A stretch of DNA of 64,000 nucleotides from Bugulina stolonifera (Eukaryota > Bryozoa > Gymnolaemata > Cheilostomatida > Bugulidae). The stretch is taken from contig OW285189.1 of assembly GCA_935421135.1 (NCBI GenBank), forward strand, positions 4,299,072 through 4,363,071, read 5' to 3'. Positions 1 through 11,369 of the stretch are shown one piece after another (position 1 is the stretch's first letter; the number at the start of each line of letters is the position of its first letter). The notes beneath the pieces are model-generated. The model did no database searches, had not been told where the DNA came from, and was given only the letters and a program-made list of their open reading frames with translations. Made by a program: the position numbers and the translations under genes.

Positions 1-187
1 CTATATGGGAGTTGTCCTTTCTTTCATAAACAAGTTACAAGAGAGGATAAGTCATAAATTAAATATTACATATTTCAAAGTTTGTCTTGTTATTAGTATT
101 CGGTATTCACTACCTTGTATTACTTGTATACAGTGTAGGTACATATATGTATATTACTGTATATAAATATATCCACTCTATTTGAAG

Positions 188-277
188 GTAAAGTTCGCTA
201 CAGATCTACAGGAAGACGGAACAGTATTAGTGTCATGTGATGGTATTGGTTGGCAGAATGCCAATCTGTCAGGTTAA
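188..277 (+). CDS. RTCA-like terminal exon, copy A (partial)
   Basis: This is the last exon of an RNA 3'-terminal phosphate cyclase-like gene, an enzyme family that makes 2',3'-cyclic phosphate ends on RNA. After an AG acceptor it reads VKFATDLQEDGTVLVSCDG and on to a TAA stop at 275-277, 29 codons plus stop in phase 0. It is nearly identical to the terminal exon at 40840-40929, which follows a clearer RTCA exon; that neighbour is the basis for the family call. Upstream exons of this copy are off the left edge, so whether the gene is intact cannot be judged here. This may be the functional locus, since the other copy is broken. Confidence 0.6.
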   Translation, partial: VKFATDLQEDGTVLVSCDGIGWQNANLSG

Positions 278-570
278 TAGCAGGTCAGAAGAGAACAAAC
301 AATTTTTATGATTTCATAGCACATTTTTTTGTCTTCAACTTCTATATTGAATGATATAATATCTCTTTTTTAGCTTTATTTTGTAGTGTTTGACAGCATG
401 GCTGGCTGTAAAGTATTGTTTATATTCAGTCCTACATGTACATATCTCTGATTTCTTGTAGGCTATTGGATTGTATGAGCTATTGGAACAATCATACACT
501 GTTATGTAGAACCTAACAGAAACTCAGTTTAAACTATTGATGTCACGAAGAAAGCTAAATACAATATATA

Positions 571-1016
571 AGGTAATTTGATATGAACATTTCAAATTTG
601 TCACTAAAAATAAAAAATACAACCTGCAAACACGTTTTTGGAGCGGTTTTTAAAAATATCCACTGTCCAATCAGAAGTGGCTTATTCTGCAGGAGTTGGC
701 AATTAGAAACCTCCTTTCACATGTCCAATAATTAGTGTAAACCTGTGCATGAAATAGAATATAACAATTAATAATTACTGTTTTACGATAAAATAAACAA
801 TAGGTTTTATTATCCAATCACTGTGCACAATTTTGCTTCGGCTACGAGCGTTGTTATTGGACATGTGAAAGGAGGTTTCTAATAGCCATCACCTGCAAAA
901 TACACTGTGATGTCACAGTGTATATTTTTTTTAAAACAACTGCTCCAAAAAACGTGTTTGCAGGTTGTGTTTTTTATTTTTAGTGACAAATTTGAAATGT
1001 TCATATCAAATTACCT
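571..1016. mobile_element. Foldback/MITE-like element with long inverted repeats
   Basis: The left end AGGTAATTTGATATGAACAT is the reverse complement of the right end, and pairing continues inward for roughly 150 bp, including AACCTGCAAACACG and CCTCCTTTCACATGTCC with their complements near 940-970 and 860-885. Both outer ends are flanked by TATA-type sequence. No coding capacity is visible. The paralogous segment at 40667-41470 lacks it, so it inserted after the duplication or was lost from the other copy. Family unknown. Confidence 0.75.
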
Positions 1017-1337
1017 TATAAATTGCATTTACCTTCATCCATGGCATGGATAGTTTAAAGGTTGGGTTTAGGATGAGGGTGTAATTGTTCTTTGCAATTC
1101 TAAGTTATTAAATTCAAGCTGAGTTATGCAGTCGTTTCGAAAATTGTGAGCAACTTTTTTTTATTTTGTTATATAATTTATGTTGTTATATGAATGAAAT
1201 ATATTGTACAACACATGTATCTCCACCGTGTTGGTATTTCATTCTATATATTCTGTGCATTATTGCACCTATTATTATTAAGAAGGAATCCTTCTTTAAT
1301 GAAGAATAGGAGGAATATTGTGTTGAGTTCCAAGGTT

Positions 1338-3261
1338 GCTCAACGATGTTAAGGAAACACCGGAAATTCTCCGCTTATGGATTTATCCCCACTACGTATA
1401 GGTCAAATTTGGGAGTGATCGCCCCTGACCTTGCTAGTACGATGGGAGTTGTGGCATCCTTGATCAAAACTGGTGCGACTGGCGTAAAGCTGGTGTCTGG
1501 TGTCGAATTATTCAGGACCAGGTCTGTAAGTGGCCACCCTCGACATATTATATTAGTACTCACTTGGAATTAGTTTCCTCCATATTTAGAAAGTTGCTTA
1601 GTCCTGCTCTTATCTTGGATCCACCTGACTGTAGCAATACTGGTAGTATCCATTTTTATACATCTACTGCGTGGTAGTTCTTTCATTTTTAAAATAATTT
1701 ATATGTTTCCTAATATTTGTATTAATATAAATATTCTGCGTTAAAAAACTCATATTATTAGTTATTATATATTATAATATCATTATACAGGATAACATGT
1801 ACATCAATTCAATGCATTCAATTTAAATTTTCATTTACATTCCAGCTAGCCAGCTAACCTAACAAATATTGTGTCGTATTAGCACCATTTGGAATTATGG
1901 TTTTCTCGGTGACATTCATTTCCTTCGTGTCTCTGTGTGAGATGATTAAATAATTGTTGAATTTTAAAACTTTCACAATTATTGTACATGTACGTGTACC
2001 TAATTTTGGTTTACTGAAAATATAAATAAATAAAAATTATTCTAAAGTCTTGGTACGCCAGTATCCTAGGTGTTACTTAAATTGTAGTTACACCTAGTCA
2101 GACAGTCAGACACCATCATCAGATCAATGCAAGCTTGTGGGATATAATTCAACTAGAAGAAAGCTACATGTAAAATCTTTCCTTGATACAGCTTTATCAC
2201 TAGTGATTAGGATTTGTTAAAATGTAAGCTAAGAAATGTTAGAGAAATATTAGGCAAAATTCTGAAAGACAAATTGGTTCATGAAATGTGTATTTAGATA
2301 TAGGAAATTTATATTTATCATTATATCATTATAATAGGCCTACGAGTGAGGCTGCAGGGACATACATCTATTTTTCTATTATATTCCTAACTACATGTAG
2401 TTAACAGAATAAAGAAAGACCGCAGATTGATAGGAGAAGAAATCCAGCCTTTAACAGTTTAGAGCTTTGAATTAATGAAACTGAAAATACACTCTGACAC
2501 TCTCGGATCTATGACTCTGTAAGTAAAATAATATATATATCACAGTTTGGGTGACATGACTGTGTGCACACTATGTGACTCTAAAAAGCATAGTCATCTC
2601 GCTATTGGAGTTGTCACCTCTTGGGGTTGAATGTGACAACTCCAAAAAGATGTCATCTACCTTGAACCAGTTTATTTATGTGTTATCATGCATGCTCAGT
2701 GACCCTGGATACCTAGATTTTCACAGGTAGTCCACCAATAAATATGTACAGTGCCATTAAATCAGGTGTTCAATCAGCAGTGCCTGCATTCTCAACTAAG
2801 TTGAATGCAGGAAGAAGACTTTTGAGAATTTAGTGAAAGGCTCAAGTAAAAAGATATAGTTGTGCATACTTTCCTCGAAAGATTAAGCTGCTGCAAGTAG
2901 GAGTGAACATCTGGCTGACTCTGGCATTTTGAATATAGTGGAATGTACAAGATGATTGCATCAGTATCAATTTTCTGTTTCTATAATCAAACATTCAATA
3001 ACTTTGTAGGTGACCTCAAATGAAGAACCTCTCATTGTTAACCTGCCAAGTATTGTAATGCACACATATACATGGGTGTAATTATTATTATATATTACAG
3101 TGGTACATTTCAGTGTATATATATATACATGTACCAGTACATGTAGGTACAGTAGATGCAAGGAATATAGGCATATGCAAGTACGTTGTAGGTGTAAAAA
3201 GGCTTGTACATGTATTTATTAGCATAGAGTTCACATTCGGACGTACATTATCATGTCTCAC
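1338..3261. other. No recognisable gene
   Basis: AT-rich intergenic sequence. Open frames of 62-75 codons at 1346-1573 on both strands show no recognisable domain. A short perfect hairpin (GGAGTTGTCAC paired with GTGACAACTCC) lies near 2607-2654. Nothing else can be supported. Confidence 0.5.
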
Positions 3262-3608
3262 CTTTTACCTGTAGTTGAGGAAACTTCAGTTTGACAAATA
3301 ATAAGCAAAGCTAGTAGGAGAGGCAGCTGTGTATCAGCAGGGGAAGCGAGGATCACATATAGTAGAATCATCTGAGTGTGACTGGAGGTATTGGTGTCCT
3401 TTTAGTAAGAAGATAGGAGTGGATGGAGATGGTTGTCGTCCTTACGGCATGAGGGGGTAATAGCTGCATTAATTGTTCAGTATGGTGATAAAATAGAAGT
3501 GACCCGTTTAATATGATTGCTGAAAGATAGCGTATTTGTGTATATGTACTGTATATTATATATGTATATAATATGTATATTATGGCTAGCATGTTTTACC
3601 TGTTTTAG

Positions 3609-3828
3609 ATTGTTTGAACTCTCTTGTAGACTGGACAACATCTACTTACCAGAGGATAAACACAGCTGGTAGGAGAGTTAGCTGTGTATCAGCAGGGGAA
3701 GAGTCGATCACTAAAGAGCGAGGATCATATATAGTAGAATCATCTGAGTGTGACTGGAAGTATTGGTGTTCTTCTTGTGAGAGGATAGGAGTGGATGGAG
3801 GAGGTTGTTGTTCCTACGGCATGAGGAG
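3609..3828 (+). CDS. Exon-like array core, unit 2 (open)
   Basis: A 220-nt segment between TTTTAG and GTAATAG, open in one frame. The product is Cys-rich, with the motif CDWKYWCSSCERIGVDGGGC near its end. Not recognised as a known domain. It could be a real exon or a relic. Confidence 0.35.
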
Positions 3829-4726
3829 GTAATAGATGCTTTAATTGTTCAGTATGGTGATAAAATAGAAGTGACCCGTTTAATATGATTGCTGAAAGGT
3901 AGCGTATTTGTGTATATGTACTGTATATTATATATGTATATAATATGGATATTATGGCTAGCATGTTTACCTGTTTTAGCTTGTTTGAACTCTCCTGTAG
4001 ACTGGAGAATCTCTACCTACCAGAGGATAAACATACGTAGCTGGTAGGAGAGGTAGTTGTGTATCAGCAGGGGAAGTGTCAATCACTAAAGAGCAAGGAT
4101 CATATAGTAGAATCATCTGAGTGTGACTGGAAGTATTGGTGTCCTTCTTGTGAGAGGATAGGAGGGGATGAAGGTGGTTGTCGTTCCTACGGCAATAGGA
4201 GGTAATAGACGCTTTAATTGTTCAGTATGGTGATAAAATAGAAATGACCCGTTTAATATGATTGCTGAAAGATAGCGTATTTGTGTATATGTACTGTATA
4301 TTATATATGTATATAATATGTATAATATGGCTAGCATGTTTACCTGTTTTAGCTTGTTTGAACTCTCCTGTAGACCGGAGAATCCCTACCTACCAGCGGA
4401 TAAACAAAGCGGGTAGGAGAGGTTGCTGTGTATCAGCAGGGGAAGTGTCAATCACTAAAGACCGAGGATCATATATTATAGTAGAATCATCTGAGTGTGA
4501 CTGAAAATATTGGTGTCCTTCTTGTGAGAGGATGGGAGTGCATGGAGGTGGTTGTCGTCCCTACGGCATGAGGAGGTAATAGATGCATTAACTGTTCAGT
4601 ATGGTGATAAAATAGAAGTGACCCGTTTAATATGATTGCTGAAAGATAGCGTATTTGTGTATATGTACTGTATATTATATATGTATATAATATGTATAAT
4701 ATGGCTAGCATGTTTACCTGTTTTAG

Positions 4727-4946
4727 CTTGTTTGAACTCTCCTGTAGACCGGAGAATACCTACCTACCAGCGGATAAACACAGCGGGTAGGAGAGGTTGC
4801 TGTGTATCAGCAGGGGAAGTGTCAATCACTAAAGAGCAAGGATCATATATAGTAGAATCATCTGAGTGTGACCGGAAATATTGGTGTCCTTCTTGTGAGA
4901 GGATAGGAGTGGATGGAGGTGATTGTCATCCCTTCGGCATTAAGAG
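4727..4946 (+). CDS. Exon-like array core, unit 5 (open)
   Basis: A 220-nt open core between TTTTAG and GTAATAG encoding the same Cys-rich peptide (CDRKYWCPSCERIGVDGGDC). One Gly is changed to Asp. Unknown function. Confidence 0.35.
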
Positions 4947-7130
4947 GTAATAGCTGCAATAATTGTTCAGCATGGTGATAAAATAGAAATGACCCGTTTA
5001 TTATGATTGCTGAAAGATAGCATATATGTGTACATGTACATTATATTATATATTGTTATGTATATAATATGTATATTATGGCTAGCATGTTTTACCTGTT
5101 CTAGTTTGCTTGAGCTCTCCTGTAGACTGGAGAATCCCTACCTACCAGAGGATAAACACAGCTGGTAGGAGAGGTGGCTGTGTATCAGCAGGGGAAGTGT
5201 CAATCATTAAATAGCGAGGATCACATATATTAGAATCATCTGAGTGTGACTGGAGGTATTGGTGTTCTTCTTGTGAGAGGATAGGAGTGGATGAAGGTGG
5301 TTGTCGTTCCTACGGCAATAGGAGGTAATAGATGCTTTAATTGTTCAGTATGGTGATAAAATAGAAGTGACCTGTTTAATATGATTGCTGAAAGATGGCG
5401 TATTTGTGTATATGTACTGTATATTATATATGTATATAATATGTATATTATGGCTAGCATGTTTTACCTGTTTTAGATTGTTTGAACTCTCTTGTAGACT
5501 GGACAACATCTACTTACCAGCGGATAAACACAGCTGGTAGGAGAGGTTGCTGTGTATCAGCAGGGGAAGTGCCAATCATTAAATAGCGAGGATCACATAT
5601 AGTAGAATCATCTGAGTGTGACTGGAAGTATTGGTGTTGTTCTTGTGAGAAGATAGGAGTGGATGGAGATGGTTGTCGTCCTTACGGCATTGAGAGGTAA
5701 TAGCTGCATTAATTGTTCAGTATGGTGATAAAATAGGAGTGACCCGTTTAATATGATTGCTGAAAGATGGCGTATTTGTGTATATGTACTGTATATTATA
5801 TATGTATATAATATGTATATTATGGCTAGCATGTTTTACCTGTTTTAGATTGTTTGAACTCTCTTGTAGACTGGACAACATCTACTTACCAGCGGATAAA
5901 CACAGCTGGTAGGAGAGGTTGCTGTGTATCAGCAGGGGAAGTGCCAATCATTAAATAGCGAGGATCACATATAGTAGAATCATCTGAGTGTGACTGGAAG
6001 TATTGGTGTTGTTCTTGTGAGAGGATAGGAGTGGATGAAGGTGGTTGTCGTTCCTACGGCAATAGGAGGTAATAGATGCATTAATTGTTCAGTATGGTGA
6101 TAAAATAGAAGTGACCCGTTTAATATGATTGCTGAAAGATAGCGTATTTGTGTATATGTACTGTATATAATAATTGTATATTATGGCTAGCATGTTTACC
6201 TGTTTTAGCATTGTTTGAACTCTCCTGTAGACTGGAGAATATCTACTTACTAGCGGATAAACACAGCTGGTAGGAGAGGTTGCTGTGTATCAGCAGGGGA
6301 AGTGTCAATCACTGAAGAGCAAGTATCATATACTAGAATCATCTGAGTGTGACTGGAGGTATTGGTGTCCTTCTAGTAAGAAGATAGGAGTGGATGGAGA
6401 TGGTTGTCGTCCTTACGGCATGAGGGGGTAATAGCTGCATTAATTGTTCAGTATGGTGATAAAATAGGAGTGACCCGTTTAATATGATTGCTGAAAGATA
6501 GCGTATTTGTGTATATGTACTGTATATTATATATGTATATAATATGTATAATATGGCTAGCATGTTTACCTGTTTTAGCTTGTTTGAACTCTCCTGTAGA
6601 CCGGAGAATCCCTACCTACCAGAGGATAAACACAGCTGGTACGAGAGGTAGCTGTGTATCAGCAGGGGAAGTGTCAATCATTAAATAGCGAGGATCATAT
6701 ATAGTAGAATCATCTGAGTGTGACTGGAGGTATTGGTGTCCTTCTTGTGAGAGGATAGGAGTGGATGAAGGTGGTTGTCGTTCCTACGGCAATAGGAGGT
6801 AATAGATGCTTTAATTGTTCAGTATGGTGATAAAATAGAAATGACCCGTTTAATATGATTGCTGAAAGATAGCGTATTTGTGTATATGTACTGTATATTA
6901 TATATGTATATAATATGTTTATTATGGCTAGCATGTTTTACCTGTTTTAGCTTGCTTGAACCCTTCTGTAGACTGGAGAATCTCTACCTACCAGAGGATA
7001 AACACAGCTGGTACGAGAGGTAGCTGTGTATCAGCAGGGGAAGTGTCAATCATTAAATAGCGAGGATCATATATAGTAGAATCATCTGAGTGTGACTGGA
7101 GGTATTGGTGTCCTTCTAGTGAGAGGATAG

Positions 7131-7798
7131 TTACTAAAAACTACTAAAAGAAGGTGTGGAAAATTTGTGTGGTAAACTGAACAATAGATTTACCTTTGTA
7201 AGGCTCAAGCTGGATGTTGATGTGTGCAGCAGATAGTTCAGTCAGAGTGACTGTGGCCCAAAACCTAGGAGCAGATATCACAATAGAAAGCTTTGAATGG
7301 CTTTGGCTGTCCTACAAGTATAATATATAGCACATTTGTGAATGTGCAATCCTTTACTGTACTAAAACCTTTAACTGTTCTGATTAGTAAAAGGAAAATG
7401 AACAATTTTACACAAAGTATATTTGTTTATTAATTTCTTACCTCTAAATTCCTGGAATTGCCATCTTTCTAATCATTATTTACAGTCACTGTACATTGCT
7501 TCTTATACTGTCTGATAAACAATCCTTATATGCACTGTATATATTAAATGATTGTGCACAATATCATTGAGTGGTCATATTGAACTCGAATTTGGAATGA
7601 AAAATCAAGACTGGATATATGCACAACACAAACACCAAAGAGTGAGAACCTTTAGCTAGACATTCCTTCCTGGAGTTCCCCGCTTAAATCATTATACTAT
7701 ACAGCATCCTCTTTTTCATGTTCCTATCGTTTGAAAACTTCCCTGGCTAATATACATGTGAATGCAGAATATACCAGTAACATTTTCAATAATCAAGT
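7131..7798. other. Non-repeat interruption of the array
   Basis: The array stops in the middle of a core at GAGAGGATAG and resumes just upstream of the next acceptor at CACCTGTTCTAG. The 668 bp between share no similarity with the unit. No target duplication or inverted ends were found, so an insertion plus deletion, or rearrangement, is more likely than a clean transposition. Confidence 0.7.
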
Positions 7799-7812
7799 TT
7801 CACCTGTTCTAG

Positions 7813-8035
7813 CTTGCTTGAACTCTCCGGTAGACTGGAGAATCCCTACCTACCAGAGGATAAACACAGCTGGTAGGAGAGGTAGCTGTGTATCAGCAGG
7901 GGAAGTGTCGATTACTAAAGAGCAAGGATCATATTATATAGTAGCATCATCTGAGTGTGACTGGAGGTATTGGTGTCCTTCTTGTGAGAGGATAGGAGTG
8001 GATGGAGGTGGTTGTCGTCCCTACGGCATGAGGAG
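7813..8035 (+). CDS. Exon-like array core, unit 12 (open)
   Basis: Open core of 223 nt, three longer than the usual 220. The extra codon is a Tyr in the SYYIV stretch, so the frame is kept. Ends with CRPYGMRR before GTAATAG. Confidence 0.35.
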
Positions 8036-8182
8036 GTAATAGATGCATTAATTGTTCAGTATGGTGATAAAATAGAAGTGACCCGTTTAATATGATTGTT
8101 GAAAGATAGCGTATTTGTGTATATGTACATTATATATGTATATAATATGTATATTATGGCTAGCATGTTTTACCTGTTCTAG

Positions 8183-8402
8183 TTTGCTTGAACCCTTCTG
8201 TAGACTGGAGAATCCCTACCTACCAGAGGGTAAACACAACTGGTAGGAGAGGTGGCTGTGTATCAGCAGGGGAAGTGTCGATCACTAAAGAGCAAGGATC
8301 ATATATAGTAGAATCATCTGAGTGTGACTGGAAATATTGGTCTCCTTCTAGTGAGAGGATAGGAGTGGATGGAGGTGGTTGTCATCTCTACGGCATTGAG
8401 AG
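8183..8402 (+). CDS. Exon-like array core, unit 13 (open)
   Basis: Open 220-nt core. The first Cys pair motif is changed to YWSPSSERIG, losing two Cys residues that other open units keep. Confidence 0.35.
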
Positions 8403-8915
8403 GTAATAGCTGCAATAATTGTTCAGCATGGTGATGAAATAGAAATGACCTGTTTAATATGATTGCTGAAAGATAGCGTATTTGTGTTTATGTATATTAT
8501 ATATGTATATAATATGTTTATTATGGCTAGCATGTTTACCTGTTTTAGCTTGCTTGAACCCTTCTGTAGACTGGAGAATCCCTACCTACCAGAGGGTAAA
8601 CACAGCTGGTACGAGAGGTAGCTGTGTATCAGCAGGGGAAGTGTCGATCACTAAAGAGCAAGGATCATATATAGTATAATCATCTGAGTGTGACTGGAGG
8701 TATTGGTGTCCTTCTTGTGAGAGGATAGGAGTGGATGGAGGTGGTTGTCGTTCCTACGGCATGAGGAGGTAATAGCTGCAATAATTGTTCAGTATGGTGA
8801 TAAAATAGAACTGACCCGTTTATTATGATTGCTGAAAGATAGCATATATGTGTACATGTACATTATATTATATACTGTTATGTATATTATGGCTAGCATG
8901 TTTTACCTGTTCTAG

Positions 8916-9135
8916 CTTGCTTGAGCTCTCCTGTAGACTGGAGAATCCCTACCTACCAGAAGATAAACACAGCTGGTAGGAGAGGTAGCTGTGTATCAGC
9001 AGGGGAAGTGTCGATTACTAAAGAGCAAGGATCATATATAGTAGAATCATCTGAGTGTGACTGGAGGTATTGGTGTCCTTCTTGTGAGAGGATAGGAGTG
9101 GATGGAGGTGGTTGTCGTTCCTACGGCATGAGGAG
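8916..9135 (+). CDS. Exon-like array core, unit 15 (open)
   Basis: Open 220-nt core between TTCTAG and GTAATAG. Its Cys motif reads CDWRYWCPSCERIGVDGGGC. This is the last unit before the array ends. Confidence 0.35.
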
Positions 9136-9270
9136 GTAATAGATGCATTAATTGTTCACTATGGTGATAAAATAGAAGTGACCCGTTTAATATGATTGCT
9201 GAAAGATAGCGTATTTGTGTATATGTACATTATATTGTATATTGTTATGTATATAATATGTATATTATGG

Positions 9271-9679
9271 TTGCTGGAATACACTGCAGTCAGATCTCGT
9301 TCAATATTGTCTTTCTCTTCAAGATCTCTTGTCTGCTTTATAATTTGTCCCGTAATTGATTTTGGAACGTCACTTACAGTTAATTTCTTTTTTTTTGCAG
9401 CAGGTGTACTTTCATCAGCAGATAAAGACAGCCGTGAGATTGCTGTTTTAGTTGGCTGTTTATAGTTGACAGATACAGACTGAGGTGGTGTCGCATCAAC
9501 ATGTGGTAGAAGTAATTCACCACTTCGTCTCGATCCAGAAAACTCATTTTCAAGTCCGAATGTTTCGCTAGAAGACTGATCAGATGAACTTGTTCCAGGT
9601 GAGGGAATTGTTGCAGAAGTTGATGTCAACAAACTGTCTGCAGTAGCACTCAACTTGGAGTCACTGTGAGTTTGCACAT
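9271..9679 (-). CDS. Unrecognised gene, third visible exon (Ser/Thr-rich)
   Basis: Third visible exon of a minus-strand gene, entered through a TTGTTAG acceptor at 9680-9681. It is phase 1, matching the donor of the exon at 10342-10541. The product is low-complexity and rich in Ser and Thr, with a basic patch AAKKKKLTVSDV that could be a nuclear signal, followed by a charged, possibly helical stretch TRDLEEKDNIERDL. The frame stays open into the satellite array, and I see no good donor before 9271. The 3' end may therefore have been replaced by the array, or the true donor is weak. Confidence 0.45.
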
Positions 9680-10019
9680 CTAACAATGAGAATACATTTA
9701 TTATAGTTTATACAGAAGTAGCACATACATGTAGGCAAAGACATTTGTACAATTTTGAGTCAATTGTAAATAGAGAGTAAGTGGTCCTATGTGGTTTTGG
9801 ACCCATCAGATGTTTGCTATAAAACTCTAGTTAATGTGGGTTTTGAATCACAGTTATATCTTTCAAACAGCAGCATCCAGATTTAGTTGAATTGTTAAAA
9901 CTGTAACAGCACTCCAAACGAGGATGGAAGCCGATAATAAATAATTCATGGTTTAAAAAATCTTGGGTCTGTTAAAACATTCTTAGTAAATAGTTGACGC
10001 TTGCAGATAATCTAGTTCA

Positions 10020-10085
10020 TACCTACTTACCTACAATCTACCTACATGTACCTACCTACCAATGTACCTGCCTACCTACACTAAT
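10020..10085 (+). repeat. CCTA-rich microsatellite
   Basis: Irregular repeats of CTAC/CCTA, lying in the intron between the second and third exons of the minus-strand gene. Confidence 0.7.
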
Positions 10086-10341
10086 ACATTGTAGCTACAT
10101 ATATAATATAACTATTTCCAAAAGCTGCACTGTTTTACATATCTTTGAATGGTTGTGACCCTTGGCTACAGAATATAAAGCAACTAAAAATAATTTTGAT
10201 ATCACTATAACAGCACAGCTAACAATGTGTAAAATTCCACAAGTGAAACATTTTATCTTTCTGCAATTAAAGAAGATCAGCTCGCTGATTCAATAGTTCG
10301 AGAATTGGAAGTTTTAAGTGGCAAATGGTTGAATTGACTAC

Positions 10342-10541
10342 CTGGTAACTTCTCATATTTTGCAAGAGTGCAAAACACTTTATTTTTCTTCTTCAGTTGA
10401 AAGATGTCATTTTTCCCACATCCTCGACAGTTGATGAGTGTGTGTTCACTCCTCTCTTGTGTTGATAGTGAGGCCCAGCATCCCAAGGAGAAGGTCTTGA
10501 TGTAGAGGCCCTGTCCCTTTCGACCATCATCAAATTGGCTC
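10342..10541 (-). CDS. Unrecognised gene, second visible exon
   Basis: A 200-nt exon with a TTTTTCAG acceptor and a GTAGTC donor, in frame with both neighbouring exons by phase. It contains a Cys pair, INCRGCGKNDIF, followed by a Lys-rich stretch and VFCTLAKYEKLP. No family recognised. The consistent phase across three exons is the main support. Confidence 0.5.
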
Positions 10542-11206
10542 CTGAAAAACCAGGTACATGATCTATATGTATACGTAATAATGAAAATGGGTGCACTGGG
10601 CACTTTGGCTCTCAGCAGCATGCTGCTCTATCTGCCAGTTGTAATTGGTGTGCAACTCTGTTGCTAACCACAACATGTTGGATGAACATTTGATAGAATA
10701 GAACCGTTACTTATTAACAATCAGCACCAATATCAGTCTAATATGATTGAAAACCGGAAATCTTGAGCAGAACTGCAATTTATATAATGTAATAGACTGT
10801 CAGGGACAATTACACTACAAAGCACCCACATTACTAATACACCGTCACTTAGGAGTTGTGCATAGCCACTATAAACATGTACATATTTTAATAGTGTCCA
10901 TCATCCAGCTCTAGCAATTGTTGGAATAATATTCCATGTGATAATCATTACAATATTAGTCAATTACAGTTTAAATAGGCCTAAATTTGTAATTACACTT
11001 ACATTTAACTGGGAATTTGTTCCAGGTTTTATTGCCTGTCGGCAACTAAGTACAAAAAATAAACATAAAATGTGATATTTTGATTTAAGTGATATGGTAA
11101 ACCGTAATTTTTGCTAATTTGAACATTTGAAAGTTTAATCAAGCATTTATAGCAATAATATTGTAGGGTGTTTGATCAGCAGCTCCCCCTAGTTTAATGC
11201 ACTTAC

Positions 11207-11369
11207 TGTTTCATTAATTGATCTGCCAGTCTGTCTTTATGCTTGACCCACACTCCATGTTTAATTTCCATGTTTGGGTGATCTTTCATGAGGTGTTTGT
11301 TGTATTGCAGATAGCCCTCATCATCTAAGCTCCACAAATAACAGTCAGCGTAACCGCAGAAGACTGGTG
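11207..11369 (-). CDS. Unrecognised gene, Cys2His2-like finger exon
   Basis: A 163-nt exon with a TATATCAG acceptor and a perfect GTAAGT donor. It encodes a finger-like motif: FCGYADCYLWSLDDEGYLQY, then NKHLMKDH, with Cys and His spacing like a divergent C2H2 zinc finger. It joins to the next exon with the frame kept (CA|G). Earlier exons were not found; a candidate near 11650-11710 is out of phase. Nucleic-acid binding is inference from the finger only. Confidence 0.5.

Larger units (their letters stand above)
1..1337 (+). repeat. Segmental duplication, copy A (RTCA 3' end)
   Basis: This stretch closely matches 40667-41470 in the same orientation, from the GGGAGTTGTCC sequence at the left edge through the RTCA terminal exon and its 3' flank to a shared CCAAGGTTG at the right end. 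The main differences are the foldback element at 571-1016, absent from the other copy, and small indels. Because the window starts inside the copy, its true left boundary is not visible. Confidence 0.85.
3262..7130 (+). repeat. 372-bp tandem array, part A (11 units)
   Basis: Eleven units of about 372 bp repeat head to tail; counting the motif TGTATCAGCAGGGG gives one hit per unit from about 3331 to 7035. Each unit has an AT-rich spacer, a TTTTAG acceptor-like site, a core of about 220 bp and a GGTAATAG donor-like site after AGGAG. The cores at 3609-3828 and 4727-4946 are open throughout. The others carry stops (the recurrent AAATAGCG, or TGA after the ECD codons), a 4-bp insertion, a 2-bp loss or truncation. 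Unit 1 is the most diverged. Confidence 0.9.
7799..9270 (+). repeat. 372-bp tandem array, part B (4 units)
   Basis: Four more units of the same family. Cores at 7813-8035, 8183-8402 and 8916-9135 are fully open; the core of unit 14 (from about 8550) has a TAA after the codons for SYIV. The array ends abruptly at TATATTATGG (9270), where it abuts coding-like sequence of a minus-strand gene. Confidence 0.9.

Noticed and set aside
1346..1573. 75-codon plus frame overlapping a 62-codon minus frame
   Set aside because: No domain, no splice partner and open on both strands; insufficient to call a gene.
3368..6934. Recurrent 74-codon minus-strand frames in the 372-bp array (MLAI..YILYTYIIYS)
   Set aside because: They cover the AT-rich spacer and overlap the better supported plus-strand core. 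Their recurrence is explained by the repeat itself.
3262..9270. CRISPR-like spacing of repeats
   Set aside because: Units are 372 bp tandem copies with no unique spacers, and the genome is clearly eukaryotic.
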